A stretch of DNA of 64,000 nt from Peribacillus muralis (GTDB lineage: Bacteria; Bacillota; Bacilli; Bacillales; DSM-1321): positions 1 to 64,000 of the forward strand of contig NZ_LMBV01000007.1 of assembly GCF_001439925.1 (NCBI RefSeq), written 5' to 3'. Below are positions 43,338-52,100 of the stretch, in pieces. The notes beneath the pieces are model-generated. The model was given only the letters and a program-made list of their open reading frames with translations, did no database searches and was not told the DNA's origin. Made by a program: the position numbers and the translations under genes. Position 1 is the first letter of the stretch; each line of letters starts with the position of its first letter.

Positions 43338-44559
43338 CGATTTTATCTACCATTGTACATGTGGCGGACTATTAGATATTGTCCATGATTTTCACAACTA
43401 TGATGCTGACTTTTTGAAGCATTTATTTAATGAACGTCTTGCTGAACGTATGACACCCTATGCAAGTGGGGTATGGAGGTACAAAGAATTAATCTGTCCT
43501 GAGTTACCTGAAGACTGTATTGTTACCAAATATGAAGGAAACACAGGATTATACTCATCTGAGTTGATTCAAAGATATACGGGATTGAATCAAGTTTCTT
43601 TAAAGGCGCAAAGTGAAAACCCTAGTGGTTCATTTAAAGACAATGGCATGACTGTTGCGGTTTCTCATGGGAAATCCTTGGGCTATAAAAACTTCACTTG
43701 CACTTCAACAGGAAACACATCCTCTTCTTTAGCTATGTATGCCTCGATCGCTCATGCAAATTCTTATGTTTTCGTCCCAAATAAAGATATTTCGATTAAT
43801 AAAGTATTACAGACAATAGCTTATGGATCACATGTATTTAGTATTTCGGGTACGTATGATGACGGTATTCAGTTTCTAGAGAAGTATAGTAGTGATCTTG
43901 GGTTATACGTATGCAATTCAATTAATCCCTTTAGAATAGAGGGACAAAAAAGTATTGTTTATGAAATAGCACAGTATTTAAACTGGGATTTACCTGAATG
44001 GATTATTGTACCTGGTGGAGCCTTAAGTAATGCAACTGCTTTAGGTAAAGGATTACATGAGTTATTCACGCTTGGGTTTATAGAGAAGATGCCTCGAGTA
44101 GCAATTGTTCAAGCTGATGGTGCCAGCCCATTCCATAAAATGATAGCTCAAGAAAAGAATGAACTTACACCTGAACTTCATCCATTTACTAGAGCTTCTG
44201 CAATGAATATCGGAAATCCACCTAGTTGGAAAAAAGCCATGCATATAATAAGACAAACAAATGGAATAACCATATCCGTGACAGATGACGAAATCCTTGA
44301 TGCAAAAGCTATAATTGATAAAAGTGGAATAGGATGTGAACCTGCTTCGGCAGCTACTGTTGCTGGACTACGAAACTTAGTGTCTCAACAGGTGATTGAC
44401 AAAGAGGAGTCAGCACTATGTATCTTAACAGGAAATATCTTAAAGGATACAGATGCTCTTAATGAGTATCATTTTGGAGAAAGTAATCATTCAACTTTTA
44501 AAAATGCTTTGCATCCGACTAGTTTGGCTTATGATACGATTAAAAAGTATATATTATAG
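43294..44559 (+). CDS. Threonine synthase-like PLP enzyme with N-terminal zinc ribbon
   Basis: 421 residues, fold type II PLP enzyme. PLP lysine in ENPSGSFKDNGM (about residue 113), phosphate loop in SNATALGKG. The N-terminus has a cysteine cluster (CIDCGQ...CTCGG) that forms a zinc ribbon, as in long threonine synthases. It would convert O-phosphohomoserine to threonine, but the context (LysR regulator, no hom/thrB) leaves other substrates open. The start is fixed by a TAA codon directly before the ATG. The binding site is weak; see the upstream ORF. Confidence 0.82.
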   Translation: MKLVCIDCGQEMPSNDFIYHCTCGGLLDIVHDFHNYDADFLKHLFNERLAERMTPYASGVWRYKELICPELPEDCIVTKYEGNTGLYSSELIQRYTGLNQVSLKAQSENPSGSFKDNGMTVAVSHGKSLGYKNFTCTSTGNTSSSLAMYASIAHANSYVFVPNKDISINKVLQTIAYGSHVFSISGTYDDGIQFLEKYSSDLGLYVCNSINPFRIEGQKSIVYEIAQYLNWDLPEWIIVPGGALSNATALGKGLHELFTLGFIEKMPRVAIVQADGASPFHKMIAQEKNELTPELHPFTRASAMNIGNPPSWKKAMHIIRQTNGITISVTDDEILDAKAIIDKSGIGCEPASAATVAGLRNLVSQQVIDKEESALCILTGNILKDTDALNEYHFGESNHSTFKNALHPTSLAYDTIKKYIL

Positions 44560-45097
44560 AAATTTATTAAAAGATCATCCCCGACAAGAAGAAACATAAA
44601 AAGGCAGGGCAGTGATCGAAAATCCGATTTCAATTGGAGCTCTCTGGCTTAGTCTTTTTTGGAACCTTTTATAGTTGTAATAGTAGATATGATGAAAATA
44701 GGACCTGTCAGAATCATAGCAACTCAATATCTTTTCATCTTTGAATGATAAGGCGATGGTCCTTGGGCAAGCTGGACCATGCCTTGTTCACTTCTTCATC
44801 CAGAAAACATTAGTTAGTTCTCTGGATAACCACTTGATAATTTTTTTATAACCTATGGTGAGCCGTTTAGTAACTGTTCATTTTGGCGTTTCACCTCGTC
44901 TAGTTTGACGGTAGCACCTCTTCAAAGACTCGATAGTGTCTACATATGGAACAGGTTAATCTTTTTTTGGGAATGACCATAACTCACTGCGTTATTTGAA
45001 CAATTTCCAGTACGCGACATGCACGTTTTTGATTTTTTTCCATATCGATTCCGTTTAGTGTGGCAAAATGGTGGGAAAAATCATAAAGTGGTGAGAG
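44560..45097. other. Intergenic, no gene seen
   Basis: 540 bases between the synthase and the Rrf2 gene. No long frame with a binding site, no recognisable RNA element. A weak T-rich region near 44655 may end the synthase transcript. Confidence 0.4.
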
Positions 45098-45138
45098 TTG
45101 ACTTTAGCAACTGTAACGTTTAAGATTACAGTAATCTT
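45098..45138 (+). promoter_or_regulatory. Promoter and palindromic operator of the Rrf2 gene
   Basis: -35 TTGACT (45098-45103), 17-bp spacer, -10 TAAGAT (45121-45126). The perfect inverted repeat AAGATTAC-A-GTAATCTT (45122-45138) covers the -10 box and the start of transcription. Such a site suits autorepression by the dimeric Rrf2 protein encoded next. Confidence 0.75.
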
Positions 45139-45157
45139 CTTGAGGAGGATGCCAAAA

Positions 45158-45577
45158 GTGAATAGTGATTTTACAATAGCTGTGCATAGTTTGGTGTATT
45201 TGGCTTATTTGCCAGATCGTATGGCAAGCAGTGAGTCTATCGCAGAAAACGTTTGTACTAACTCGGCAAGAATCAGGAAAATGATGAGCAGCTTACGGAA
45301 CAAAGGATATGTCAAGACTAAAGAAGGTGTTGGCGGTGGCTATATCCTCGTTTGTAACCCTGAAGAGGTAACTTTGGCGGATATATATATAACCGTCTCA
45401 CACGGGACATTAAAGCCGAATTGGTGTACAGGTGACCCGGACAGAAAGTGTGTCATATCTTCCAATACACAGCTGGTTATGGATCAAATACTCGATGAAG
45501 CTGAACTATATTTTGAAAAATATTTAGAGAATATTACCCTGAGTGCATTTTTGGAGAAAATTAAGCAATGTCCTTGA
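45158..45577 (+). CDS. Rrf2 family transcriptional regulator (YwnA-like)
   Basis: 139 residues from GTG at 45158, nine bases behind AGGAGG; an in-frame ATG at 45149 abuts the binding site. HTH in SSESIAENVCTNSARIRKMMSSLRNKGYVKTKEGVGGGY. Cysteines at CTGDPDRKC (and one in the HTH) could sense redox state or thiol reagents, but the three-Cys iron-sulfur pattern of IscR/NsrR is incomplete. It leads a cluster with an IDEAL protein, thioredoxin and an old yellow enzyme, so an oxidative or electrophile response is likely (inference). Confidence 0.88.
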   Translation: MNSDFTIAVHSLVYLAYLPDRMASSESIAENVCTNSARIRKMMSSLRNKGYVKTKEGVGGGYILVCNPEEVTLADIYITVSHGTLKPNWCTGDPDRKCVISSNTQLVMDQILDEAELYFEKYLENITLSAFLEKIKQCP

Positions 45578-45668
45578 TATTGATTTAGTTTTTTCTTTTA
45601 TAGTTACTGTATATTTTATTTTTACAGTTTATTGTTGTTTTTTTAATGAAAATAAAGGGGTGTCTTTT

Positions 45669-46049
45669 ATGGCAGGAAATAAGCAGTTTGAAAACGGTGA
45701 TTGGGTACAAGGAAGGTCGAGGGAGGGAGAACTTATACACGGATTCATCGAAACCTTAAGCAGGAATCAAGATATCATTAAAGTGAATGTTGTGGAAAGC
45801 GATAATGAAAAGGCAATTGGTAAAGCGATTTGGATTCCAAGTAAATGGACTGAAAAGCTGCCGGACTTAGAAATTAGTAACGAAAGTGATCTATTGGCAT
45901 TAATTGATTTAGCGTTGCTTTCCAAAGATGAGACGTGGTTTATGGAGTTATCTGGTAAATTGGGAACGATTAAGATCCATCCCACATTAAAGGATAAAAA
46001 ATCCGATTTCATTTTGGAAGGCAATAGAATTGCTAAACTTGATTTTTAA
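45669..46049 (+). CDS. IDEAL domain protein
   Basis: 126 residues. The N-terminal beta-rich part (FENGDWVQGRSREGELIHGFIETL) and the C-terminal IDEAL-type segment (DLLALIDLALLSKDETWFMELSGKLG, about 76-101) are visible. IDEAL domains occur in Bacillus proteins such as ComK-inhibiting or clp-adaptor-like factors; the function here is unknown. AGGGGTG precedes the ATG. Co-directional with the Rrf2 and thioredoxin genes. Confidence 0.7.
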   Translation: MAGNKQFENGDWVQGRSREGELIHGFIETLSRNQDIIKVNVVESDNEKAIGKAIWIPSKWTEKLPDLEISNESDLLALIDLALLSKDETWFMELSGKLGTIKIHPTLKDKKSDFILEGNRIAKLDF

Positions 46050-46081
46050 TGAGTTGGTGATAAAACGAGGAGGATATGATC

Positions 46082-46396
46082 ATGACTATTGAGCATGTAA
46101 CGGATGATAATTTTGCGGCTGTAGTTAAAGAAGGTCTTGTGCTAGTTGATTTTTGGGCACCATGGTGCGGTCCATGTAAAATGATAGCACCAGTCCTTAA
46201 TGAATTGGATGCTGAAATGGGTGAACAGGTTAAAATCGTTAAACTCAATGTTGATGAAAATACAGCGACGACACAACAATACGGGATAATGGGAATACCA
46301 GCACTTATTCTTTTCAAAGATGGTGAAAAGGTCGATCAGGCAGTTGGATTGCAGCCTAAAGAAGCAATTTCGGCCTTAATCACTAAGCATGCATGA
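46082..46396 (+). CDS. trxA: Thioredoxin
   Basis: 104 residues, same length as B. subtilis TrxA, with [18 protein letters not shown] and the cis-proline segment [14 protein letters not shown]. The ATG at 46082 stands eight bases behind GAGGAGG. In an Rrf2-led redox cluster this may be a second, stress-linked thioredoxin rather than the housekeeping one. Confidence 0.92.
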   Translation: MTIEHVTDDNFAAVVKEGLVLVDFWAPWCGPCKMIAPVLNELDAEMGEQVKIVKLNVDENTATTQQYGIMGIPALILFKDGEKVDQAVGLQPKEAISALITKHA

Positions 46397-46462
46397 TAAT
46401 TCAATGACAACCGTTACTTATTCGGTTGGTGGTAATTTACTTATAAAATGGAGGACTTGCAA

Positions 46463-47587
46463 ATGAATTCTAAATATACACCGTTATTCGAATCATTCAA
46501 CTTAGGGAAAGGGATGAAACTGAAAAATCGTCTGGTGATGGCGCCGATGACCAATTTCTCTTCAAATCCTGACGGGACTGTAACTGATGAAGAAGTAAAC
46601 TATTATGAGCGCCGTTCAAGCGGGGTAGGCATGGTGATAACGGCCTGCACGAATGTAACGGCAAATGGTAAAGGATTTCATGGGGAGTTTGGCGGTGATA
46701 CGGACGAAATGATTCCTAGCCTAAGTCGTTTAGCTTCGGCGATAAAAGCGAAAGGCGCAAAAGCAATCCTCCAGATTTTTCATGGCGGCCGCGAGGTACC
46801 ACCTGAATTAGTGCCTAATGGCGATGTTGTAAGCGCAGGTGATATCCCATCAGTTGGCGAAGGGAAAGCGATTCCTCGTCCACTGACAGAGAAGGAAATC
46901 GAATCGATCATTCTCGATTTTGGTGAAACGACTCGACGTGCCATAGAAGCTGGATATGATGGTGTCGAAATTCACGGTGCCAATGGTTACCTGATTCAGC
47001 AGTTCTTTTCACCACACTCGAACCGTCGCGAAGACAAGTGGGGCGGATCACTTGAAAAGCGCCTGAGTTTTCCGTTAGCGGTGGTGGATGAAGTGCAAAA
47101 AGCAGTTGCAAAACATGCCAAAGCTCCGTTCGTCGTAGGCTATCGCTTTTCCCCTGAAGAGCCTGAAACACCGGGAATCACGATGGATGACACACTGGCA
47201 TTAATTGATGGACTTGCGAGTAAGGATCTGGATTATCTTCATGTTTCATTAATGGAATTCTGGTCAAAAGCAAGAAGGGGAGCAGATGCTGACCGAGCAC
47301 GGATCGAAATCATAAAAGAACGTGTCGGAGACCAAGTTCCTGTCATCGGCGTTGGCTCAATTTATACTGCTGATGATGCAATCTCTGCACTGCAATCTGG
47401 CGTTCCGCTACTCGCAATAGGCCGCGAACTGATCATCGATCCTGAATGGGTACAAAAAGTGGAACAAGGAAGAGAATCGGAAATCATCACAAAAATAAAC
47501 AAAAATCATCAACAGCAATTAGATATTCCTGATCCATTATGGCAAGCCATCATCCATTCTCCAGGATGGTTTCCGGGGATTGAATAG
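46463..47587 (+). CDS. Old yellow enzyme family NADH:flavin oxidoreductase
   Basis: 374 residues, FMN-binding TIM barrel. Markers: LKNRLVMAPMTNFSSNPDGTVT, EIHGANGYLIQQFFSPHSNRREDKWGGS and GVGSIYTADDA. It reduces activated C=C bonds of electrophiles such as quinones or enals; similar to the YqiG/NamA groups. GGAGG stands eight bases before the ATG at 46463. It works well with the preceding thioredoxin and Rrf2 regulator as an electrophile defence unit. Confidence 0.9.
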   Translation: MNSKYTPLFESFNLGKGMKLKNRLVMAPMTNFSSNPDGTVTDEEVNYYERRSSGVGMVITACTNVTANGKGFHGEFGGDTDEMIPSLSRLASAIKAKGAKAILQIFHGGREVPPELVPNGDVVSAGDIPSVGEGKAIPRPLTEKEIESIILDFGETTRRAIEAGYDGVEIHGANGYLIQQFFSPHSNRREDKWGGSLEKRLSFPLAVVDEVQKAVAKHAKAPFVVGYRFSPEEPETPGITMDDTLALIDGLASKDLDYLHVSLMEFWSKARRGADADRARIEIIKERVGDQVPVIGVGSIYTADDAISALQSGVPLLAIGRELIIDPEWVQKVEQGRESEIITKINKNHQQQLDIPDPLWQAIIHSPGWFPGIE

Positions 47588-47679
47588 GAAGTAGACGCTT
47601 CTCTGGATTGTACAATGAATCATAGGTGAAATTGAACGTGAAATATTTTTAAGGAAAAGAACTCACGCATTATTGAGTG

Positions 47680-47734
47680 AAACCCCTGACATCGGACACA
47701 CATGAAACAGTGCCCGATGTCAGGGGTTTTTTTA
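47680..47734 (+). terminator. Terminator of the redox cluster
   Basis: AACCCCTGACATCGG and CCGATGTCAGGGGTT form a 15-bp perfect stem, followed by T residues. Confidence 0.92.
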
Positions 47735-47962
47735 ATGTTGGATTTGACTCATAAATAATCGTGTATAGATGACCTTTACCAGCATTAGTACCTTCATCTT
47801 TGTCTTTGTTCAGATGCTTCGCATAATTCTATTTTAGGGATTATAACCTTAATGAGTGCAGATGTTATCATGCTGAATGTGGACTGTTTGCTTTTAAGTC
47901 AGAGTCTGTACATGTCCTTAGGAGCACTAGAAGAGCAACCATTAATCGTTGCTCCTCTATTG
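47735..47962. other. Intergenic, one hairpin
   Basis: GAGCAAC and GTTGCTC (about 47933-47955) form a hairpin next to the end of the convergent minus-strand gene and may end its transcript. Nothing else. Confidence 0.45.
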
Positions 47963-48130
47963 TTATTTTCTTTTTAATAGAAGAGCTAATATCAAAGATA
48001 CTTGCAAAGAAATGATAAGTAAAAGAGACAAGAGATATTCACTATCCATTGATGCATCAAAGCTTAGGGTGAAAAATACAAGAACTGAAATCACTACAAT
48101 GATAACGAAAATAAAAATGGTTTGCGCCAT
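47963..48130 (-). CDS. Small membrane protein, unknown function
   Basis: 55 residues with two hydrophobic segments (TIFIFVIIVVISVLVFFTL and YLLSLLLIISLQVSLILALLL) and a basic end LKRK. AAAGGAGG stands seven bases before the ATG at 48130, which supports a real gene. No family recognised; a toxin-type or holin-type peptide cannot be excluded. Confidence 0.6.
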   Translation of the reverse strand: MAQTIFIFVIIVVISVLVFFTLSFDASMDSEYLLSLLLIISLQVSLILALLLKRK

Positions 48131-48652
48131 ACCCCGCCCTCCTTTCGAACAATAGGGCATTTAGACAGAGTTAACTCATATGTTTTTGAATTTTTACTTA
48201 TGCTCACACTACTATAGTATAATTTTTCTTTTTTTGGGTTTTTGTTTTTAGACGGGATATTCCATAATTGATACAAGTCCAAGTACTTATCCGGCCACTC
48301 AATTTTGAGATTTCGATCGACTTCAGCCATTTGTTTAAGGTGATTTTCCATCTTAAGGGTCGTACCCGTTTAATATGTACAGTTGAGGAGCAAAAAAGCT
48401 GAAGGAAAAACCAATCCATTTTTAACCGGGCGATTTTATTATTGAAACGATTTATTTCATATTTGGTACAGCGAATGTTTTTATATAGGTGAGGTCGTGA
48501 ATCCGAGATCAATGATGCTTGATTTTAAGTCATGATATTAAATGCTTTTCCCAAATCATTTAAGTCTGAAAACCATTCAAGAGGGAGGGTGGAAAACAAA
48601 AAAATACGGAGTGGATGAATCCAGCTCCGTGTCTTCCATAATCAAATATACC
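48131..48652. other. Intergenic with possible gene debris
   Basis: Frames on the minus strand (48351-48094 and 48512-48204) give protein-like pieces such as EVDRNLKIEWPDKYLDLYQLWN but neither has a binding site and they overlap in different frames. Probably the remains of a decayed gene. Confidence 0.35.
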
Positions 48653-49051
48653 TTAAAAAAGAATAGAATCAAGTGAGTAAGGGCCAGCTCCAGTTAACGC
48701 TACACCGATCGCCACTGCAAGGATGGCAAGGTTGTATTCATACCCGTTCTGGGTCGCCCAGTAGCCATTTGCTCCGTGAACCTTAACAATCGCAGCAAGC
48801 ATGGTAAGGGCAATCAATATCCCAGCCAGAGGTGTAAGCAGACCTAAAGCGAATAAGGCACCGCCAATAAGCTCTGATAAACCAGCAAATAGGGCCATCA
48901 TAACACCCGGCTTCATACCGATTGAATCAAACCAGCCGCCAGTACCTTTTAAACCATGACCTCCAAACCACCCAAACAGTTTTTGAGCGCCATGACCAAC
49001 GAACGATAAACCGATAACTACTCGTATAACTAGTAAACCTAAACCAATCAT
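48653..49051 (-). CDS. DoxX family membrane protein (MhqP-like)
   Basis: 132 residues, four membrane helices, DoxX pattern: VIRVVIGLSFVGHGAQKLFGWFGGHGL, AGLSELIGGALFALGLLTPLAG. In B. subtilis the DoxX protein MhqP is part of the MhqR-controlled quinone response. AGGAGG precedes the ATG. MhqR-like palindromes lie upstream, in keeping with that role. Confidence 0.88.
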   Translation of the reverse strand: MIGLGLLVIRVVIGLSFVGHGAQKLFGWFGGHGLKGTGGWFDSIGMKPGVMMALFAGLSELIGGALFALGLLTPLAGILIALTMLAAIVKVHGANGYWATQNGYEYNLAILAVAIGVALTGAGPYSLDSILF

Positions 49052-49086
49052 ATATAATTCCTCCTGAAATTTATATTATATTAAGA

Positions 49087-49163
49087 TATCTTTATATCGA
49101 GATATTAGTGTAAAAAAATAAGCGGTTATTATCTCGAATTAAATTATCTTTAATTAAAGATAA
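49087..49163. promoter_or_regulatory. MarR/MhqR-like operators before the DoxX gene
   Basis: Three related inverted elements: TATCT...AGATA in 49087-49104 (TATCTTTATATCGAGATA), TATCTCGAATT at 49130-49140, and the perfect 20-bp palindrome with arms TTATCTTTAA/TTAAAGATAA at 49144-49163. The TATCTCGA-type half sites resemble the B. subtilis MhqR box (from memory). No regulator gene is adjacent. Confidence 0.65.
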
Positions 49164-49274
49164 TACATTGTAAGTGATTTGTCAAATGAATTTAGGATTG
49201 AAATAATAAATCAGATACCGTGACGCACATATAGCCGATTTTATATAGATAATTCAAGGTTGGTTCAAAGACCG

Positions 49275-49730
49275 TTACCGATTGAGGAGAGCGCATATTT
49301 TATCCGGTGCCGGCCGTTTCGAGTCTTGGATATGAAGCCACCATAAGACAACTTTAAATCCTGTTTGTACTGCTGAATTAATGATTATATCGTTATGAAG
49401 TCCACCTACAGGCCGATATAATGTCGGCTTGTATTTAGCAATATCCCAAAACACTTTATCGGTTTTATCCAATTCAGAAGATAATAACTCAGCTGTCATC
49501 TGCCGTAACAATGATGATACGTCTGGTTTGCAATTTCATACCCTACTTTTATTTCTCTTTTGATGATGCAAGGATTGCTTTTCACTTTATTGCCTAAAAC
49601 AAAAAACGCGGCTTTGGAATTATATTTAGCTAATATATCGAGAATTTTGGGTGTATAGGAAGGATGTGGTCCATCGTTTGCCATTACGTTTCGCGTTTTC
49701 GCATATATCTCCTGCTGGATGTTATCGCAT
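49275..49730 (-). pseudogene. Polysaccharide deacetylase, broken
   Basis: Reading down the minus strand: KTRNVMANDGPHPSYTPKI, then SKAAFFVLGNKVKSNPCIIK to YEIANQTYHHCYG, a frameshift near 49505, then QMTAELLSSELDKTDKVFWD, AKYKPTLYRPVGG and GFKVVLWWLHIQDSKRPAPD. The first catalytic motif TFDDG is shortened to NDG, the LWSWHxxD region has lost residues, and the end is cut after ICALLNR. Several independent lesions show a dead gene of the NodB-type deacetylase family (peptidoglycan or chitin substrates). Confidence 0.82.
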
Positions 49731-49867
49731 CGATATGGTTAGTCAAAGAAGAAAATAAGGAACAAAATGGACGCAGTCATCGTTTGGGTCTTCAAAAAAG
49801 TCCCTCCTGAAACATGTATATAAGGCAGTATGTGAAGCGCCATTTAATTTTTTAGTGGGTTACCCTT

Positions 49868-50230
49868 TTAAACAATGAACATTTGCAATATGATGGGTGT
49901 TCCTTGGATGGGGGTATCAATCGTGTTCAATGTAAGCTTTCCTGGTTCAACGGTATAATTTTCATGAGGCTGCAAAACGCCATTTATGAATAAATTCATA
50001 TACGATACTTTTGAAGGATCTGGTATGACCTGTTTTCCAATGTCCGTTATTCCATCTTGTTCATCAAAAACTCGTTGACAGCCTTTTGCGACAGCATAAA
50101 ACTCAAAAGCCACGATTCTTTTCGGAATTTTCGTGCGAACTTCCGTGAAAGAGCATGTAGGGAAAAACAACAAAGGTTTAGGGATTTTTTCATCATCCTC
50201 TTTGATGAAACGGCAATATTTATTGTCCAT
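49868..50230 (-). CDS. DUF4183 domain protein 1
   Basis: 120 residues. The C-terminal ~85 residues (VAFEFYAVAKGCQRVFDEQDGI, YMNLFINGVLQPHENYTVEPGKLTLNT, GTPIILQMFIV) are a DUF4183 domain, common in spore-surface-associated proteins of Bacilli. The N-terminal 35 residues are polar. No signal peptide. AAGGGGG lies before the ATG. Divergent from a second DUF4183 gene. Confidence 0.82.
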   Translation of the reverse strand: MDNKYCRFIKEDDEKIPKPLLFFPTCSFTEVRTKIPKRIVAFEFYAVAKGCQRVFDEQDGITDIGKQVIPDPSKVSYMNLFINGVLQPHENYTVEPGKLTLNTIDTPIQGTPIILQMFIV

Positions 50231-50367
50231 TTTCTTAAATTTCCCCCTTTTTTTATCTCCTATTATATTTTATATAAAATGCGGATTATCGTGATGACCA
50301 TTTTTGGAAGCTGTCTATACACTTCCGTCTTTGATGTCATAGCTTATAGGGAAGAGAGGTGAATATA

Positions 50368-50748
50368 TTGCCGTTAAAGATAATGAAATTGGCGATTGCG
50401 GCTACTTCGCTGATTACTGTAAATCCATTGATCACCCGTTTATTTTATGAGGTGCCTGCTACATCGGATGGTCCAACCACTCTGACGATCGATGCTGCAA
50501 GCTTTATGACGGACACTGGTGGTCCTGCCACGGTGCTGCCTGTATTAAATGCGGAAAATAGCTCATATGAAGTGTTTATTAATGGTGTGCTGCAAATGGA
50601 GGATATATCCACATACACTCCAGGTGCTACTGGTGTAGGAAGGCTTGTGCTGACAATTCCGGATGATTCATCCGTATTGGCAGGGTCTCCTGTCGTACTA
50701 GTCGTGACAAACTACGCACCAACCTCAGATGTTGATATTGTAACGTAA
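50368..50748 (+). CDS. DUF4183 domain protein 2
   Basis: 126 residues from TTG at 50368 (GAGAGGTG upstream; a GTG at 50359 overlaps that site). LITRLFYEVPATSDGPTTLTIDAASFMTDTG then YEVFINGVLQMEDISTYTPG and LVLTIPDDSSVLAGSPVVLVV form the DUF4183 fold. Thr/Ser-rich. Together with the divergent paralogue it is probably part of the spore surface. Confidence 0.78.
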   Translation: MPLKIMKLAIAATSLITVNPLITRLFYEVPATSDGPTTLTIDAASFMTDTGGPATVLPVLNAENSSYEVFINGVLQMEDISTYTPGATGVGRLVLTIPDDSSVLAGSPVVLVVTNYAPTSDVDIVT

Positions 50749-50778
50749 CCAAATCCGCGCCTCTTAAACGAAAACAAG

Positions 50779-50813
50779 AAAACAGGCAGCGCCGAAAGTG
50801 CTGCCTGTTTTTA
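50779..50813 (+). terminator. Terminator of the DUF4183 gene
   Basis: AAACAGGCAGC and GCTGCCTGTTT form an 11-bp perfect stem, followed by T residues. Confidence 0.9.
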
Positions 50814-50921
50814 ATAGGGTAAATCCATAAAGGCAAGGAAATAAAAAAGAGGTTCGAATGTCAAAAAAAGCATAGTGCCAGGAGTAAATGCTAATGGAGA
50901 TGAAATGGAAAGAATACATAT

Positions 50922-51095
50922 TTAAAATTCTGGACCGGTTTTATAAAAAAGTTCATTATATTTATTCAGTAATTGATCAAGTTGCTGGCTATACTCGACG
51001 GCAACATGTGAGTTCAAACCATCTTCAGCGACAACTTTTATAAGCTCTTTCCGCTTTGATTCAATCTGTTCGAGATATTCATTCTTTTTAGCCAT
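50922..51095 (-). CDS. Spo0E-like aspartyl-phosphate phosphatase
   Basis: 57 residues with the signature SQQLDQLLNKY (SQxLDxLLxxY) near residues 36-46 in a two-helix hairpin (EQIESKRKELIKVVAEDGL...). Spo0E-type peptides remove phosphate from Spo0A~P and so delay sporulation. AAAGGA precedes the ATG at 51095. Confidence 0.85.
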   Translation of the reverse strand: MAKKNEYLEQIESKRKELIKVVAEDGLNSHVAVEYSQQLDQLLNKYNELFYKTGPEF

Positions 51096-51286
51096 TATAT
51101 TTCCTTTCTGGCCCCAGCATTATATTAAGGTACCCTTTAATGAGTTTTAGTTGTAAAATCTGTATGAATATAACAATTATATCGGCTTGGACCAGTGAAT
51201 TCAAATATGTGCTGACACCGATAATTAAATAGCATCTAATCAGCTATGGTTATCAAATCTTCGCCGCTTCATAGATGTTTTTTAGG
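51096..51286. other. Intergenic before the ccdA remnant
   Basis: No gene. The missing 5' part of ccdA is not found here. Confidence 0.5.
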
Positions 51287-51537
51287 TGGACACCGTGTGC
51301 AGGCCCATCTTTAGGGGCTGTCATATCTTTAGCTGCCACGAATACCAATGCTGCCATGAAGTATATGGCTGGTTATAAATTAGGGTTTGCCGGCCCATTT
51401 TCATATTATCCTTATTTCTCGGAAAGAAGGTTGGAGGATACCAGATGATTGTAATGGGTATGTTCTTGTATTTTAATTGGATGACCTCAATAATTGCAGT
51501 CCTGTCTAAACTATTCGGTTGCTTCATTAGATTTTAG
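51287..51537 (+). pseudogene. ccdA: ccdA remnant (cytochrome c biogenesis protein CcdA, 3' part)
   Basis: Frame from 51287: [20 protein letters not shown], then [21 protein letters not shown], ending at TGA 51446-51448. A second frame from 51448: IVMGMFLYFNWMTSIIAVLSK then LFGCFIRF with TAG at 51535-51537. These match the WTPC motif and the last helices of CcdA, in the place where B. subtilis has ccdA (before yneI and ccdC). The N-terminal two thirds are absent and about 20 residues are lost at the frameshift. So ccdA is dead here. Confidence 0.82.
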
Positions 51538-51740
51538 TCTATAAAAATCTAATTTTTCAAAAATATTCAAATCAACTAAGTATTATTAGGTCATATTACC
51601 CTGAATAAGCGATTTGCATACTTGGAACCGGGTTGAAAATTCTTGATTTTAGGTCTAAAGTTTTATATCCTATACATACTACATAAATCATACATTTTCT
51701 AACCCAGGATTATTGTTGTTGGAAATGAGGAGGAACGAAC

Positions 51741-52100
51741 ATGGCCCGAATATTAATTGTTGATGATGCTAAGTTTATGAGAATGACGCTTTCAAATATT
51801 TTATTAAAAGCGGGACATGAAGTGATTGGTGAAGGAGAGAATGGCAAAGAAGCGATCGACTTGTATCGACACCTTCAACCTGATTTGGTGACCATGGATA
51901 TTACGATGCCACTCATGAGCGGGCTGGAGGCAGTTAAAGAAATCAAGAAGGAATTTCGGGCTGCAAAGGTTATAATGTGCTCTGCGATGGGGCAGCAAAA
52001 AATGGTTGTCGAAGCCATAGAAGCTGGTGCAAAGGATTTTATCGTCAAGCCTTTTGACGAGAGCAGGGTAGTGGATGCCCTCAGTAGGGTGCTTAATTAA
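51741..52100 (+). CDS. yneI: CheY-like response regulator YneI
   Basis: 119 residues, a receiver domain alone: RILIVDDAKFMR, phosphoacceptor Asp54 in VTMDITMP, and IVKPF. Sequence is close to CheY but the position before ccdC/yneK is that of yneI (also called ccdB). No cognate kinase nearby. AGGAGG precedes the ATG. Confidence 0.88.
   Translation: MARILIVDDAKFMRMTLSNILLKAGHEVIGEGENGKEAIDLYRHLQPDLVTMDITMPLMSGLEAVKEIKKEFRAAKVIMCSAMGQQKMVVEAIEAGAKDFIVKPFDESRVVDALSRVLN

Noticed and set aside
48094-48512. Two overlapping minus-strand frames (85 and 102 residues)
   Set aside because: No binding sites and mutual overlap in different frames. Possible gene debris, noted as an intergenic region.
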